NCBI RefSeq assembly: GCF_004152935.1
Contig: NZ_SETE01000007.1
Location: forward strand, 111,721-175,720
Reading direction: 5' to 3'
From: Brumimicrobium glaciale
Lineage (GTDB): Bacteria > Bacteroidota > Bacteroidia > Flavobacteriales_D > Crocinitomicaceae
DNA: 64,000 nt
The notes beneath the pieces are model-generated. The model made no database searches. It had not been told where the DNA came from and worked only from the letters and a program-made list of their open reading frames with translations. The translations under genes were made by a program, and so were the position numbers. Positions within the stretch are counted from its first letter, which is position 1; every line of letters begins with the position of its first letter. Positions 46,026 to 54,798 of this stretch are shown here, piece after piece.

Positions 46026-48470
46026 ATGAAAACGGTAAATCTTAGTGCTAAACTTATAGTTTTTTTATTCTTTATTTCCTTTATTGGAAACTCACAAGAC
46101 CTCTCAGAAGCAAAATTAAAAGAAGTATTAGAACTTGGTTCTGAAAAAGAAGTACTTGAAATGAACACAAGCTTAATGCTTAATGAAAGTAATTATCATG
46201 CGTTTTTAACTGCCGAAAAGCTATTGACTTTCAACCCTCAAAGTGCAAACTACAATTACCGAATAGGATATGCATTATTGAGTATCTCAGATGATTTCAC
46301 GAAAACAATCCCCTATTTAGAAAAGGCTGTAAGCAGCACAACTAAAAGATTTGAGATGGTTTCAACACGTGAAAAAGATGCTCCACTCGAGGCACTATTC
46401 TATATGGGAAGAGCGTATCATTTGGCCGGTGAAGTTGACAAGGCAATTAAATACTACGAAGACTTTATCAAAGTAACTAATGTCAAAAATGCAAATTTTA
46501 AAAATGCCGTTTTAGGTATTAAACAATGTAATATAGCTAAGGATTTAGTTAAATCGCCTAAAAACTTTAAAGTTAAAAACATTGGAAGTACAATAAATAC
46601 TAACAATCCTGAATATAGTCCAGTTATTTCTATTGATGGTACAGCGCTTTATTTTACATCTAGAAGATTATTAGAAGACTCAAGTAATAAGAACTTTAAA
46701 GAGCCCGGCACAAATCTTTACCTGGAAGATATTTTTGTTTCTTATAAAAATGAATCTGATGAATGGTCAAAACCTAAAGTTTTAGAATTTTGTAAACCTG
46801 AATATAACGAAGCAACGGTGGCTGTGAGTGGAGATGAAAGAAGAATTTTCGCTTACATTGACCAAACTGGAAATGGCGACCTATACACATCAACATTAAA
46901 ATCGAACCTTTATCAAGACTTAGAAATTTTAGAAGACAACGGAATCAATACAGACGCTTGGGAAACACACATGTCAGAATCTCCAGATGGAATGAGAAAG
47001 TATTTTGTTTCTGATCGTGAAGGTGGTTATGGAGGTAGAGATATTTACATGATTAAAAAGATAGGAGAGAACTTATGGAGCGATCCTGAAAACTTAGGTC
47101 CAACGATTAACACTGAGTACGATGAAGACTCGCCTTTTATTTCTATTGACAACAAAACTATGTATTTCTCTCATAATGGAGATAAAAGTATGGGTGGTTT
47201 TGATATTTTCAAATCAAAGAGAGATAATAAAGGGAGTTGGTCAACACCTGAAAACTTAGGTTATCCTTTAAATACGACGAGTGATGAAATTTACTACACA
47301 TCTATATTCGATGGTACAGTTGGATATTTTTCATCTTATCGCCCAAAAGGTTTTGGTGAGAAGGATATCTATCAAGTAATAAATGAAAATGAAAGAATTG
47401 AAGGAGTAGGTGTATTCTTTGGTGAAGTCACAAATAACAATGGATCTGCAATTAGTGAAGATATTTCATTGAATTTAAAATGCTTAGACTGTGAAACTCC
47501 TTATGAATTTAGCGTTTATCCAAAACTTTCAAATGGAACTTTTCTTACTTCATTAACATCATGTCATGAATACGAATTAACTCTTTCTAGAAATAATGGT
47601 GAAACTGAAATTTCTAAAGAGATCATCAAAACGCATTGTGAAGATGTTTCTGAAGAAATATTTAGATCATTTATTTTAGATAGCTTGACTCAAAACCTTG
47701 TTGATCCTAGATCGCTATTGGAAGCTTATGATCCAATCTCAATTAAGCATTATTTTGGATACAATAAAAATGTATTAGATCCAGCCAAGGGTGCTTTAAA
47801 GGTGTTTTTAGATTCATTGAATAAGCAAATTGAAATTGGTAGAACAACAATGGAAATTCGAATTAATGCATCAGCCTCTAAAGTACCGACTCAATCGTAT
47901 AAAAACAATGCTGAATTAGCTGAGAAACGTGCGAATAGTGTTAAGGACTTTTTGACTAATTACTTTGAAGAAATTGGATTGACAAGTTCAATTACTATCA
48001 ATGTTAATAACATAATAGTTGATGGACCGGAATACGATGCTGACTATAAAAATCTTGATAAATATTTACCTTTCCAATTTGTTGAAGTGAGTTTGGCTGG
48101 ATTTAATAGTTTTAAAGGAATGCGACCAAAATCTATTTTCGTTACCAAATTGGTGGAAAATGAAGATGGAACTTCTACATTACATAAATATATTGACCAA
48201 CAAGGAGATTTATTTACGAGTGGGGAAATGATTGAAGGCGATTATGACTTTCATATTGTAATTGGTGTATTCCAAAATAGTGATTTTGCTAAAAACCTAT
48301 CTTCCAAAGCAAAAGAAAAAGGTTTTGACGCTGAAATCATTGAAAAACAAACTGGATTATATATTGTTACCGCTGGAAAAAGTCCTTTGAGAGAAGATGC
48401 AATAAGAATATTAAATGAAGCACGTGAGGAAGTTATTCAATCGGCTTGGATTTTAAATATAAAGAATTGA
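46026..48470 (+). CDS. TPR/PD40-propeller/OmpA-like envelope protein with C-terminal SPOR-type domain
   Basis: 814 residues. Signal peptide (LSAKLIVFLFFISFIGNS). Domains in order: TPR-type helices (about 20-170; YMGRAYHLAGEVDKAIKYYE), a WD40-like beta-propeller with three clear PD40 motifs (FVSDREGGYGGRDIYMIK, FSHNGDKSMGGFDIFKS, FSSYRPKGFGEKDIYQV), a Cys-bearing insert (CLDCETPYEF), a divergent OmpA-like domain (about 575-690; AELAEKRANSVKDFLTNYF), and a last 70 residues (FHIVIGVFQNSDFAKNLSSK and GLYIVTAGKS) resembling SPOR. Similar TPR-propeller-OmpA proteins attach to peptidoglycan and serve the type IX system (PorE-like). The SPOR-like end is an addition. Confidence 0.85.
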   Translation: MKTVNLSAKLIVFLFFISFIGNSQDLSEAKLKEVLELGSEKEVLEMNTSLMLNESNYHAFLTAEKLLTFNPQSANYNYRIGYALLSISDDFTKTIPYLEKAVSSTTKRFEMVSTREKDAPLEALFYMGRAYHLAGEVDKAIKYYEDFIKVTNVKNANFKNAVLGIKQCNIAKDLVKSPKNFKVKNIGSTINTNNPEYSPVISIDGTALYFTSRRLLEDSSNKNFKEPGTNLYLEDIFVSYKNESDEWSKPKVLEFCKPEYNEATVAVSGDERRIFAYIDQTGNGDLYTSTLKSNLYQDLEILEDNGINTDAWETHMSESPDGMRKYFVSDREGGYGGRDIYMIKKIGENLWSDPENLGPTINTEYDEDSPFISIDNKTMYFSHNGDKSMGGFDIFKSKRDNKGSWSTPENLGYPLNTTSDEIYYTSIFDGTVGYFSSYRPKGFGEKDIYQVINENERIEGVGVFFGEVTNNNGSAISEDISLNLKCLDCETPYEFSVYPKLSNGTFLTSLTSCHEYELTLSRNNGETEISKEIIKTHCEDVSEEIFRSFILDSLTQNLVDPRSLLEAYDPISIKHYFGYNKNVLDPAKGALKVFLDSLNKQIEIGRTTMEIRINASASKVPTQSYKNNAELAEKRANSVKDFLTNYFEEIGLTSSITINVNNIIVDGPEYDADYKNLDKYLPFQFVEVSLAGFNSFKGMRPKSIFVTKLVENEDGTSTLHKYIDQQGDLFTSGEMIEGDYDFHIVIGVFQNSDFAKNLSSKAKEKGFDAEIIEKQTGLYIVTAGKSPLREDAIRILNEAREEVIQSAWILNIKN

Positions 48471-48491
48471 TATTTGCCAAACAGTAACTTT

Positions 48492-48520
48492 AAAGTGGGT
48501 TATCTTAATCCACTTTTTTT
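48492..48520 (+). terminator. Intrinsic terminator before the exonuclease gene
   Basis: AAAGTGGGTTA (48492-48502) and TAATCCACTTT (48506-48516) pair with one G-U, loop TCT, then a T-run. It ends 13 bases before the next ATG. Confidence 0.8.
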
Positions 48521-48532
48521 ATTTAATTTTTT

Positions 48533-49393
48533 ATGAGCTTAAATTTAAAGAATGACCTTTGCGTTTTTGATATCGAATCAACAGGATTAGATGTTTCGCT
48601 AGACAGAATTGTAGAGATTTCAATGTTAAAGATCGATCCTAAAGGAGAAGAGACTACCTTAACATTACGAATAAATCCAGAGATTGAGATTTCGAAAGAG
48701 AGCTCAGAAATTCATGGGATTTATCAAGAAGATATTAAAGATAAGCCAACTTTTAAAGAAGCTGCTGATCAAATAGCTGCGTTTATTGGAACTTCAGATT
48801 TAGCGGGATTTAATTCCAACAAATTTGATATACCAATGTTAGCAGAAGAATTCTTGAGAGTGAACCATGAATTTGATATGAGAGATCGTAAATTTATCGA
48901 TGCTCAAAATATCTTTCATAAATTGGAACAACGTACGTTGGTAGCAGCATATAGATTCTACTGTGATAAAGACTTACTAAATGCACACAGCGCAGAAGCG
49001 GATGTAATTGCAACTTATGAAGTTTTAAAAGCACAAGTTGAACGCTATGAAGAACTTGAAAATGACATGGAATTCTTAGCTGAATTTTCAACTCACAATA
49101 AATTTAAGATCATTGACTTTGCTGGAAGAATAGCAGAAAATGAAGAAGGTCATCCTGTTTACAACTTCGGAAAGCACAAAGGCAAAACACTTGAAGAAGT
49201 GGATAAAAATGAGCCTGGCTATTATGGTTGGATGATGAACAGCAATTTCCCTCGTTATACAAAGGCAGTTCTTAAAAAGGAGTTAGATAAAATAAAATCT
49301 AAGCGCCAAGAGAATAAAAAGGTGTTAAAAGAGAAAGAAGAGAAACGCATGGAGAATAAAATCGAGGCGTTAAAAAGCAAATTTGGAAAATAG
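48533..49393 (+). CDS. DnaQ-type 3'-5' exonuclease with C-terminal DUF3820 domain
   Basis: 286 residues. DEDDh exonuclease domain (about 8-170): CVFDIESTGLDVSLDRIVEI (Asp and Glu), GFNSNKFDIPMLAEEF (Asp) and HSAEADVIATYEVL (His and Asp). After a linker, residues about 200-245 (VYNFGKHKGKTLEEVDKNEP, GYYGWMMNSNFPRYTKAVL) form a DUF3820-type domain. The tail is a long charged coiled coil (ENKKVLKEKEEKRMENKIEA). It may be an epsilon-like proofreading factor or a repair exonuclease. The next gene starts after 6 bases. Confidence 0.9.
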   Translation: MSLNLKNDLCVFDIESTGLDVSLDRIVEISMLKIDPKGEETTLTLRINPEIEISKESSEIHGIYQEDIKDKPTFKEAADQIAAFIGTSDLAGFNSNKFDIPMLAEEFLRVNHEFDMRDRKFIDAQNIFHKLEQRTLVAAYRFYCDKDLLNAHSAEADVIATYEVLKAQVERYEELENDMEFLAEFSTHNKFKIIDFAGRIAENEEGHPVYNFGKHKGKTLEEVDKNEPGYYGWMMNSNFPRYTKAVLKKELDKIKSKRQENKKVLKEKEEKRMENKIEALKSKFGK

Positions 49394-49399
49394 TCAAGT

Positions 49400-50011
49400 A
49401 TGAAAATTATTTGCATCGGCAGAAATTATGCGAACCACGCAATAGAGATGAAATCTCCCATTCCTGAGGTTCCAATGTATTTTATGAAACCTGAGACTTC
49501 TCTTTTGCCAAAGAAGAATCCTTTCTATTATCCGAACTTCACCAAAGACCTGCATTACGAATGTGAATTGGTGGTGAAAATCAATAAGCTGGGTAAAAAT
49601 ATTTCTGAAAAATATGCACACGAATATTACGATCATGTGGGTATAGGAATCGATTTTACAGCTAGAGATTTACAGAAAATTTGTAAGGATAAAGGTCATC
49701 CTTGGGAAATAGCAAAAGGTTTTGAACACAGCGCACCTTTAGGAACTCATTGGGTTCCATTAGAAGGAAAGAAAATTCAAGACATCGATTTCCGTTTGGA
49801 AAAGAATGGTGAACTGGTTCAGAAAGGTAACAGTAAAGACATGATTTTCACAGTAGATCAAATCATTGCTTATGTTTCAACATTTATGACTTTAAAAATT
49901 GGTGATCTAATTTTTACTGGAACTCCAGAAGGTGTTGGTCCAGTGGCTATCGGTGATTTATTAGAAGGATATATCGGCGAGGAAAAGTTGATGAATTTGA
50001 AGATTAAGTAG
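49400..50011 (+). CDS. Fumarylacetoacetate hydrolase family protein (short type)
   Basis: 203 residues, the single-domain FAHD1-like size. Motifs: MKIICIGRNYANHAIEMKSP, the Glu pair at HYECELVVKINKLG, GIGIDFTARDLQKICKDKGH, PWEIAKGFEHSAPLG and LIFTGTPEGVGPVAIGD. Relatives act as acylpyruvase, oxaloacetate decarboxylase or hydratase in aromatic-acid pathways; the substrate cannot be read. It is close behind the exonuclease gene, probably one transcript. Confidence 0.92.
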   Translation: MKIICIGRNYANHAIEMKSPIPEVPMYFMKPETSLLPKKNPFYYPNFTKDLHYECELVVKINKLGKNISEKYAHEYYDHVGIGIDFTARDLQKICKDKGHPWEIAKGFEHSAPLGTHWVPLEGKKIQDIDFRLEKNGELVQKGNSKDMIFTVDQIIAYVSTFMTLKIGDLIFTGTPEGVGPVAIGDLLEGYIGEEKLMNLKIK

Positions 50012-50056
50012 TCTTTGAACTTTATAGTAGTTTACCATTTTATTTAATCTCAGTAT

Positions 50057-50108
50057 AAAAAAGAGATTCCACGTCTTTTCACTCTGCGCAACGCAGTAGA
50101 TTTTTTGG
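50057..50108 (+). repeat. Hairpin repeat family C, copy 1
   Basis: AAAAGAGATTCCACGTC, CACTCTG, then AGATTTTTTGG. It matches 54543-54593 at about three quarters of positions. The internal hairpin CTGCG-caa-CGCAG here replaces CTCTGTC/GACAGAG of the other copy, so pairing is kept despite sequence change. A unique hairpin follows at 50118-50155. Confidence 0.7.
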
Positions 50109-50117
50109 TGGACGTTG

Positions 50118-50155
50118 GGAAAAGGAAGATGACGAAAGCAACATCTTCCTTTTCC
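50118..50155 (+). terminator. Strong hairpin after the FAH-family gene
   Basis: GGAAAAGGAAGATG (50118-50131) and CATCTTCCTTTTCC (50142-50155) form a perfect 14-bp stem. No T-run follows, so termination would be factor-dependent or absent. It sits right after repeat C copy 1. Confidence 0.5.
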
Positions 50156-50294
50156 TAAATAAAACACTCCCACATTGACCTTCCGAATAAATTTACTAAA
50201 CCAAAGGTTTAGAAATTTGAGGAATCCCTTCTTAAAGTAACTAGCTCAAGAATCATTTGAGAAAATCAATTATCTTTAACCAAAACCAACTCCT

Positions 50295-50693
50295 ATGGCA
50301 GCGCATATTTATAAAGGGCAATCGACAAATAGCAGTAATATTCTATTCACATGGGATGGGAAGCACTTGTTTAATGGAAACTCTACTAACAGCAGTAATA
50401 TACTTTATACTTTTGATGGAGAATATATTTTCAAAGGAAATTCTACCAACAGTAGTAATGTAATTTTTACGTTTGATGGTGAATATCTCTACGAAGGAAA
50501 AAGCACCAATAGCTCGAAAATCCTCAACACATTTGATGGCGAATATATTTTAAAAGGAAAGTCTACAAATTCAAGTAATATACTTTTTACTCTAGACAGT
50601 ACTTATCTTTACAAAGGTAAATCGACTAACTCCAGTAATATCATACGCACCATTTCAGGGAATATTCCTCGTTTATTTTTAATTATACTTTAG
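50295..50693 (+). CDS. Protein made of tandem 20-residue repeats
   Basis: 132 residues, almost wholly six consecutive 20-residue units of the form (Y/F)-x-G-x-STNSSN-(I/V)-(L/I)-(F/Y)-T-FDGEY. Examples are KGQSTNSSNILFTWDGKHLF and NGNSTNSSNILYTFDGEYIF. Only the last unit decays (RTISGNIPRLFLIIL). The DNA repeats every 60 bases with many silent differences, so the pattern is kept by selection on the protein. No signal peptide is seen. A strand-turn-strand solenoid or small propeller is likely. The stop is 1 base before the esterase start. Family and function are unknown to me. Confidence 0.8.
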   Translation: MAAHIYKGQSTNSSNILFTWDGKHLFNGNSTNSSNILYTFDGEYIFKGNSTNSSNVIFTFDGEYLYEGKSTNSSKILNTFDGEYILKGKSTNSSNILFTLDSTYLYKGKSTNSSNIIRTISGNIPRLFLIIL

Positions 50694-50694
50694 T

Positions 50695-51336
50695 TTGGAA
50701 CATAAAATCACAATTTCAAAAACAGTTCGTTATTTTACCCATGGAAATCCAGAAACAGCAGAGAACATCTGGATTGTACTTCATGGATATTCTCAATTAG
50801 CTGAATTCTTTATTCGTAAGTTTCAACAATTAGATCCTGAAAAGAACTTTGTAGTAGCACCTGAAGGATTTCATCGGTTTTATAGAAAAGGAACTAGCGG
50901 AAGAGTTGGCGCATCTTGGATGACTAAGGAAGCACGATTAGATGATATTGAAGACAACCATAATTATCTGAATCAGCTGGCAGACCAACTATTGAAAAAC
51001 AAAAACTACAAACAACGTTTTCTTTTGGGTTTTTCACAAGGTGGAGCAACAGCATCAAGATGGCACAACAGTGGAAATTTCAACGCCGACAACTTTGTAC
51101 TTTGGGCGAGTGTTTTCCCATCAGACATTTCAATTGAAGATGGAAAATCAGGAATGCTAAATTCAAACAATTACTTTGTAATTGGTGATGCAGATGAGTT
51201 CTTTCAAGGAAAAATGGAGGAAGTAAAATCCTTTTTCGAAAAACAAAAGTTTAAAACTAAAATTAAAACGTTTGATGGAAATCATGATGTTGATGTTACG
51301 ACTTTGTTGGAAATAGCGGAGGAGAATATTTTTTAA
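50695..51336 (+). CDS. Alpha/beta hydrolase (phospholipase/carboxylesterase type)
   Basis: 213 residues. Oxyanion-hole motif VLHGYSQLAEFF, nucleophile elbow GFSQGGATAS, acid residue in VIGDADEFF and His in DGNHDVDV complete the triad. The size and order match the phospholipase/carboxylesterase family. TTG start at 50695, one base after the repeat-protein stop, so translation is likely coupled. A set of 123-base tandem repeats begins directly after the stop. Confidence 0.88.
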   Translation: MEHKITISKTVRYFTHGNPETAENIWIVLHGYSQLAEFFIRKFQQLDPEKNFVVAPEGFHRFYRKGTSGRVGASWMTKEARLDDIEDNHNYLNQLADQLLKNKNYKQRFLLGFSQGGATASRWHNSGNFNADNFVLWASVFPSDISIEDGKSGMLNSNNYFVIGDADEFFQGKMEEVKSFFEKQKFKTKIKTFDGNHDVDVTTLLEIAEENIF

Positions 51337-51337
51337 T

Positions 51338-51624
51338 GGTTAATTATTAATGGTTAACGTGGGTTTTACTTAAAGGATAAAGTAGCTTTCTAGAAATTTG
51401 GGTTAATGTGTTTATTTTTTTTCGAGGTGAACGGTTAGATGGGGTGTAGTAATGTTTAAGGGTTAATTATTAATGGTTAACGTGGGTTTTACTTAAAGGA
51501 TAAAGTAGCTTTTTAGAAATTTGGGTTAATGTGTTTATTTTTTTTCGTGGTGAACGTTAAGATGGGGTGTAGTAATGTTTAAGGGTTAACGTGGGTTTTA
51601 CTTAAAGGATAAAGTCGCTTTTTA
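51338..51624. repeat. Tandem repeat, 123-base unit, about 2.3 copies
   Basis: Unit one starts at 51338 (GGTTAATTATTAATGGTTAA), unit two at 51461, and a shortened third (missing about 14 bases at its start) near 51584, ending around GATAAAGTCGCTTTTTATAC. Recognisable text: GTGGGTTTTACTTAAAGGAT, GGGTTAATGTGTTTATTTTT, GATGGGGTGTAGTAATGTTT. There is no ORF within a unit. It lies between the esterase stop and the isoaspartyl peptidase. Confidence 0.85.
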
Positions 51625-51817
51625 TACAAAAGTCATTCTGGGTATTTATATGATTTTATTAATTTCTGATTTTATTCTTTTTTTTTCAGAAAATCTAGTT
51701 GATGTCTCTTTTTTTAGAGTGAAGAGTTACATGGTTAAAAACTCAAAATCATATACTTAAACTAATTTTTAAGTCAGCTATAATAAAAACATTATTACAT
51801 TTATAAAAAAATATAAA
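51625..51817. other. Spacer before the isoaspartyl peptidase gene
   Basis: About 190 AT-rich bases, no gene. Nothing convincing as promoter. Confidence 0.4.
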
Positions 51818-52888
51818 ATGAATCAACGAATACTTACCAAAATCACTTTATGCTTGCCTTTTTTATTCCTATTTTCTTGTTCGAATGAGGAAAGTTCTAA
51901 AAACATCAATGAAAATAAAATTGAACAAGAATCATTAAGTAAGGATTTTAAAGAAACTATAGCTCCAGTTCTTGTTATTCATGGTGGCGCTGGATATATG
52001 TTACGAGAAAACTTTACGGAAGCTCAAATTGAAGCTTACGAGAATGCTTTAAGAATAGCGCTAGAAACTGGGTATTCGATATTAGAAAATGGCGGTTCAA
52101 GTTCAGAAGCTGTATTGACAACTATTCAAATTCTAGAAAAAGATTCACTTTTTAATGCTGGAATTGGCGCAGTTCTTACACATGAAAAAACTGTTTCATT
52201 GGATGCTTCATTTATGGATGGTGCAACAGGTCAAGCAGGAGCAGTTTCAGGAATTAGTACTGTAAAAAGTCCGATAGAATTGGCTTATACTATCATGCAA
52301 AAATCTCCACATGTTATGTTGTCAGGAGCTGGAGCGGAAAGTTTTGCTCAGTCAAATAATTTAGAAATGGTGGTTCCCTCCTATTTTATTACTAACGATA
52401 ATTTAAAACGAATCAATAAAATTTTGGAGGAAGAAAATACCCAAAGTGCTTATTATGATTCAAAAATTAAAGGTCTGAAAATGGGAACTGTCGGTGCTGT
52501 AGCACTCGACAAACAAGGAAATCTAGCCGCAGGAACTTCTACTGGTGGAATGGCCAATAAAAAACATGGTCGCATTGGTGATTCCCCAATTATAGGAGCC
52601 GGTACTTATGCTGACAATGCAACGTGTGCAGTTTCAGCAACTGGACATGGTGAGTTTTTTATGCGAAACGTAGTAGCTTACGATGTTGCAGCAAGAATGA
52701 AATATAAAAATTCATCACTAAAAGAAGCAGCCCAAGCAACTATAGAACACTTGGCTACAATTAAAGGTGATGGTGGAATAATTGCGCTAGACAACAAAGG
52801 AAATATAGCAATGCCGTTTAATACAAGTGGAATGTTTAGGGCGTATGCGAAACCGAATGGAGAGATTTTTATTGAAATATTTAGATAA
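51818..52888 (+). CDS. Isoaspartyl peptidase / type III L-asparaginase lipoprotein
   Basis: 356 residues, Ntn-hydrolase that self-cleaves to expose a Thr nucleophile. Lipoprotein signal with lipobox LFSC at about residues 18-21 (FLFSCSNEESSK). Motifs: LVIHGGAGYML, LFNAGIGAVLTHEKTVSLDA, SFMDGATGQAGAVSG, the cleavage region MGTVGAVALDKQGNLAAGTS (Thr in GTVG), TGGMANKKHGRIGDSPIIGA and SATGHGEFF. Probably exported, degrading isoaspartyl dipeptides or asparagine. Confidence 0.93.
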   Translation: MNQRILTKITLCLPFLFLFSCSNEESSKNINENKIEQESLSKDFKETIAPVLVIHGGAGYMLRENFTEAQIEAYENALRIALETGYSILENGGSSSEAVLTTIQILEKDSLFNAGIGAVLTHEKTVSLDASFMDGATGQAGAVSGISTVKSPIELAYTIMQKSPHVMLSGAGAESFAQSNNLEMVVPSYFITNDNLKRINKILEEENTQSAYYDSKIKGLKMGTVGAVALDKQGNLAAGTSTGGMANKKHGRIGDSPIIGAGTYADNATCAVSATGHGEFFMRNVVAYDVAARMKYKNSSLKEAAQATIEHLATIKGDGGIIALDNKGNIAMPFNTSGMFRAYAKPNGEIFIEIFR

Positions 52889-52944
52889 TTATTAATGGTA
52901 AATTATTAATGGTTAACGCGATTTGCGTAATTAATAATGGTTTG

Positions 52945-52991
52945 TTTGTTGATGTAGATTCTTTGTATTGTAACGAATCTACATCAACAAA
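52945..52991. terminator. Bidirectional hairpin between convergent genes
   Basis: TTTGTTGATGTAGATTC (52945-52961) and GAATCTACATCAACAAA (52975-52991) form a perfect 17-bp stem with a 13-base loop. It stands between the peptidase (plus) and the hypothetical protein (minus), and its ends are T- and A-rich in the right directions. Confidence 0.7.
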
Positions 52992-53022
52992 ATTATCAAT
53001 TGTCAATTATTAATTATCAATT
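52992..53022. repeat. AT-rich short repeat family D (AATTATCAATTG type)
   Basis: Runs of ATTATCAATTGTCAATTATT and relatives recur at about 59318-59380 and 60045-60112. Here the repeat supplies the last codons of the minus-strand gene at 53003. Confidence 0.6.
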
Positions 53023-54349
53023 GATACCCTTCTTTGTAAAGATATTTTTTCTGTAGACTTTCAAAAGGACGATAAATGTAAAATAGCTCTTCGTTGTAGA
53101 CTTGAACATTCTCAACATAGCGATAAAACAAAGTGAATTTGTCTTTTCTTGTTCCATCACTTAAATTGATTTCGTACACATTCGTATAACCAGCTTCGTC
53201 GTACATCGTATAGATTTTCTTAGTGATTGGATCTTGAACCATTCTTCTCTCCCACCCTGTTTTCCTAGCATCTTTGTGAAATACAATTGACGAACTGTCT
53301 AATTGCTCACCAGAATTTGCATCGTATTTGTATAAATGATCTCTGTAGAAGTCAAAAACAAAAACCTCATCTCCAACCAAGAAAAACTCACTGTAAGGTG
53401 CTTCATAATAAATAGAATTTGTAAAAACATTTGCGCCCACCCAAATTTCACGGTCAATTCCAGTTTCAGCTTCCATATCCCAAGCCCAAAGCTTTGTTCT
53501 CACATCTGCCCACTTATATTCAGCACGATAAAACTCCATCATTTCTGTATCTTCAACATGGTGCAGCACCGCGTGACTTGTATCATGCATTTGAACTTTA
53601 AAAAAATCAAAAGCTGGATAATGAGATTTATATGTTGTGAAATACAACTGTTCGTTTTGCAAAGTGTCTAAGATCGGTCGAACATAATTGTCTAATTCCT
53701 CACGAGGCACTTTTACCAGACTTAATAACTCCTCATTTTTTAACATATAATCTGTGTATTCACAGCGTAAATAAATTCTATTTCTATAATCGGTTACAAG
53801 TCGAATCGCTATTTCAGGAACATTTCTTCTAGAAACAATACTGTCATTTACATACCAAATTAATTCGCTTCCTGCATTCAATCTTTTAGGATAAGTCAAA
53901 AGTACCATCGTGTTTTCGTCCACTACAACAAAATCACTCACGCTAATTAATTCTGAAGAAAAAGCTATTTCAGGTTGGTAAGTTGCTCTGACATCATATC
54001 CTCCAGATATCTGACCATCATAACGGAATGTCAAATGAATTACAACAGGCTTGTCTTTTCTAATCTCTCTTTGATACAAACTCAAATTTACAATGGTATC
54101 CAAAGTAAAGAAACCCGTCTTCTGCGCTCTAATTTTAATCATTTGATTATTTGGAATAGCAGTTTTAACTATTTCATTGTTCTGTGTCCATTGATTTATT
54201 AAAATCTGATTAGAAGTTGTAGCTATTTTTAGTTCTACTGAATCTATTGGAGTATTTGTCATTCCATCCTCAAAACTAAATTGCAAATTCAACTCTTGGG
54301 CAGTTGTCCCAAAAGTCAAGAAAATAAATATGTAGGTAAGTACTCTCAT
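53003..54349 (-). CDS. Secreted hypothetical protein, 448 residues
   Basis: Signal peptide MRVLTYIFIFLTFGTTAQ. The mature protein begins with a beta-sandwich-like stretch (ELNLQFSFEDGMTNTPIDSV), followed by a mainly beta region with EFFLVGDEVFVFDFYRDHLY and KYDANSGEQLDSSSIVFHKD, suggestive of a propeller (KIYTMYDEAGYTNVYEINL). No catalytic motif or sorting domain was recognised. The final residues (YQLIINN) are read from a family D intergenic repeat. Confidence 0.8.
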   Translation of the reverse strand: MRVLTYIFIFLTFGTTAQELNLQFSFEDGMTNTPIDSVELKIATTSNQILINQWTQNNEIVKTAIPNNQMIKIRAQKTGFFTLDTIVNLSLYQREIRKDKPVVIHLTFRYDGQISGGYDVRATYQPEIAFSSELISVSDFVVVDENTMVLLTYPKRLNAGSELIWYVNDSIVSRRNVPEIAIRLVTDYRNRIYLRCEYTDYMLKNEELLSLVKVPREELDNYVRPILDTLQNEQLYFTTYKSHYPAFDFFKVQMHDTSHAVLHHVEDTEMMEFYRAEYKWADVRTKLWAWDMEAETGIDREIWVGANVFTNSIYYEAPYSEFFLVGDEVFVFDFYRDHLYKYDANSGEQLDSSSIVFHKDARKTGWERRMVQDPITKKIYTMYDEAGYTNVYEINLSDGTRKDKFTLFYRYVENVQVYNEELFYIYRPFESLQKKYLYKEGYQLIINN

Positions 54350-54542
54350 ATCGTTTAAAGTTGAGATGCAATTCTCAAATTATTCCATAATAAAAGTAAA
54401 GAAAGTTTTTGGTTTGGCAAATGACTGTAGTAAAACGAAATGATAATATTGGGATTTAGGTTTTTGAGAATGTAAACCTGCTTATGGCATAAACAAAAAC
54501 TATGAAACAATCGAATAAAAATATAGTATATCCTTCATTTTT
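54350..54542. other. Spacer upstream of the secreted protein
   Basis: About 190 AT-rich bases with no gene and no clear signal. Confidence 0.4.
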
Positions 54543-54593
54543 AAAAGAGATTCCTCGTCGTTGCACTCTGTCGGAATGACAGAGGTTTTTTGG
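54543..54593 (+). repeat. Hairpin repeat family C, copy 2
   Basis: AAAAGAGATTCCTCGTCGTT, CACTCTGTCGGAATGACAGA, then GGTTTTTTGG. CTCTGTC/GACAGAG form a 7-bp hairpin. It is the partner of 50057-50108 and is followed by its own unique hairpin (54599-54639, TCGTTTGAAATGA pairing perfectly with TCATTTCAAACGA over a 15-base loop). Confidence 0.7.
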
Positions 54594-54751
54594 TTAAGTC
54601 GTTTGAAATGATTCCGCTCCGCCGCATCATTTCAAACGAATCGCAAATCCAATGGATAATCATCTCGACAGAAAGGTCAACAATTTCTTTTGGGGACATT
54701 GAAGAGGAATTCCTTTTAAAACTTTTCATTAAAAAGCCATAAAACAAAAAA

Positions 54752-54775
54752 AACGACCCAATAAATTGAGTCGTT
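54752..54775 (-). terminator. Terminator of ilvE
   Basis: AACGACCCAA and TTGAGTCGTT pair with one mismatch around TAAA, and the minus strand continues into a T-run (complement of the A-run at 54745-54752). Confidence 0.8.
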
Positions 54776-54798
54776 CCTTAAAATTATATATTAGTTGA

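Noticed and set aside
51338..51624. Possible CRISPR array
   Set aside because: The unit is 123 bases, copies are contiguous without unique spacers, and no cas genes are near.
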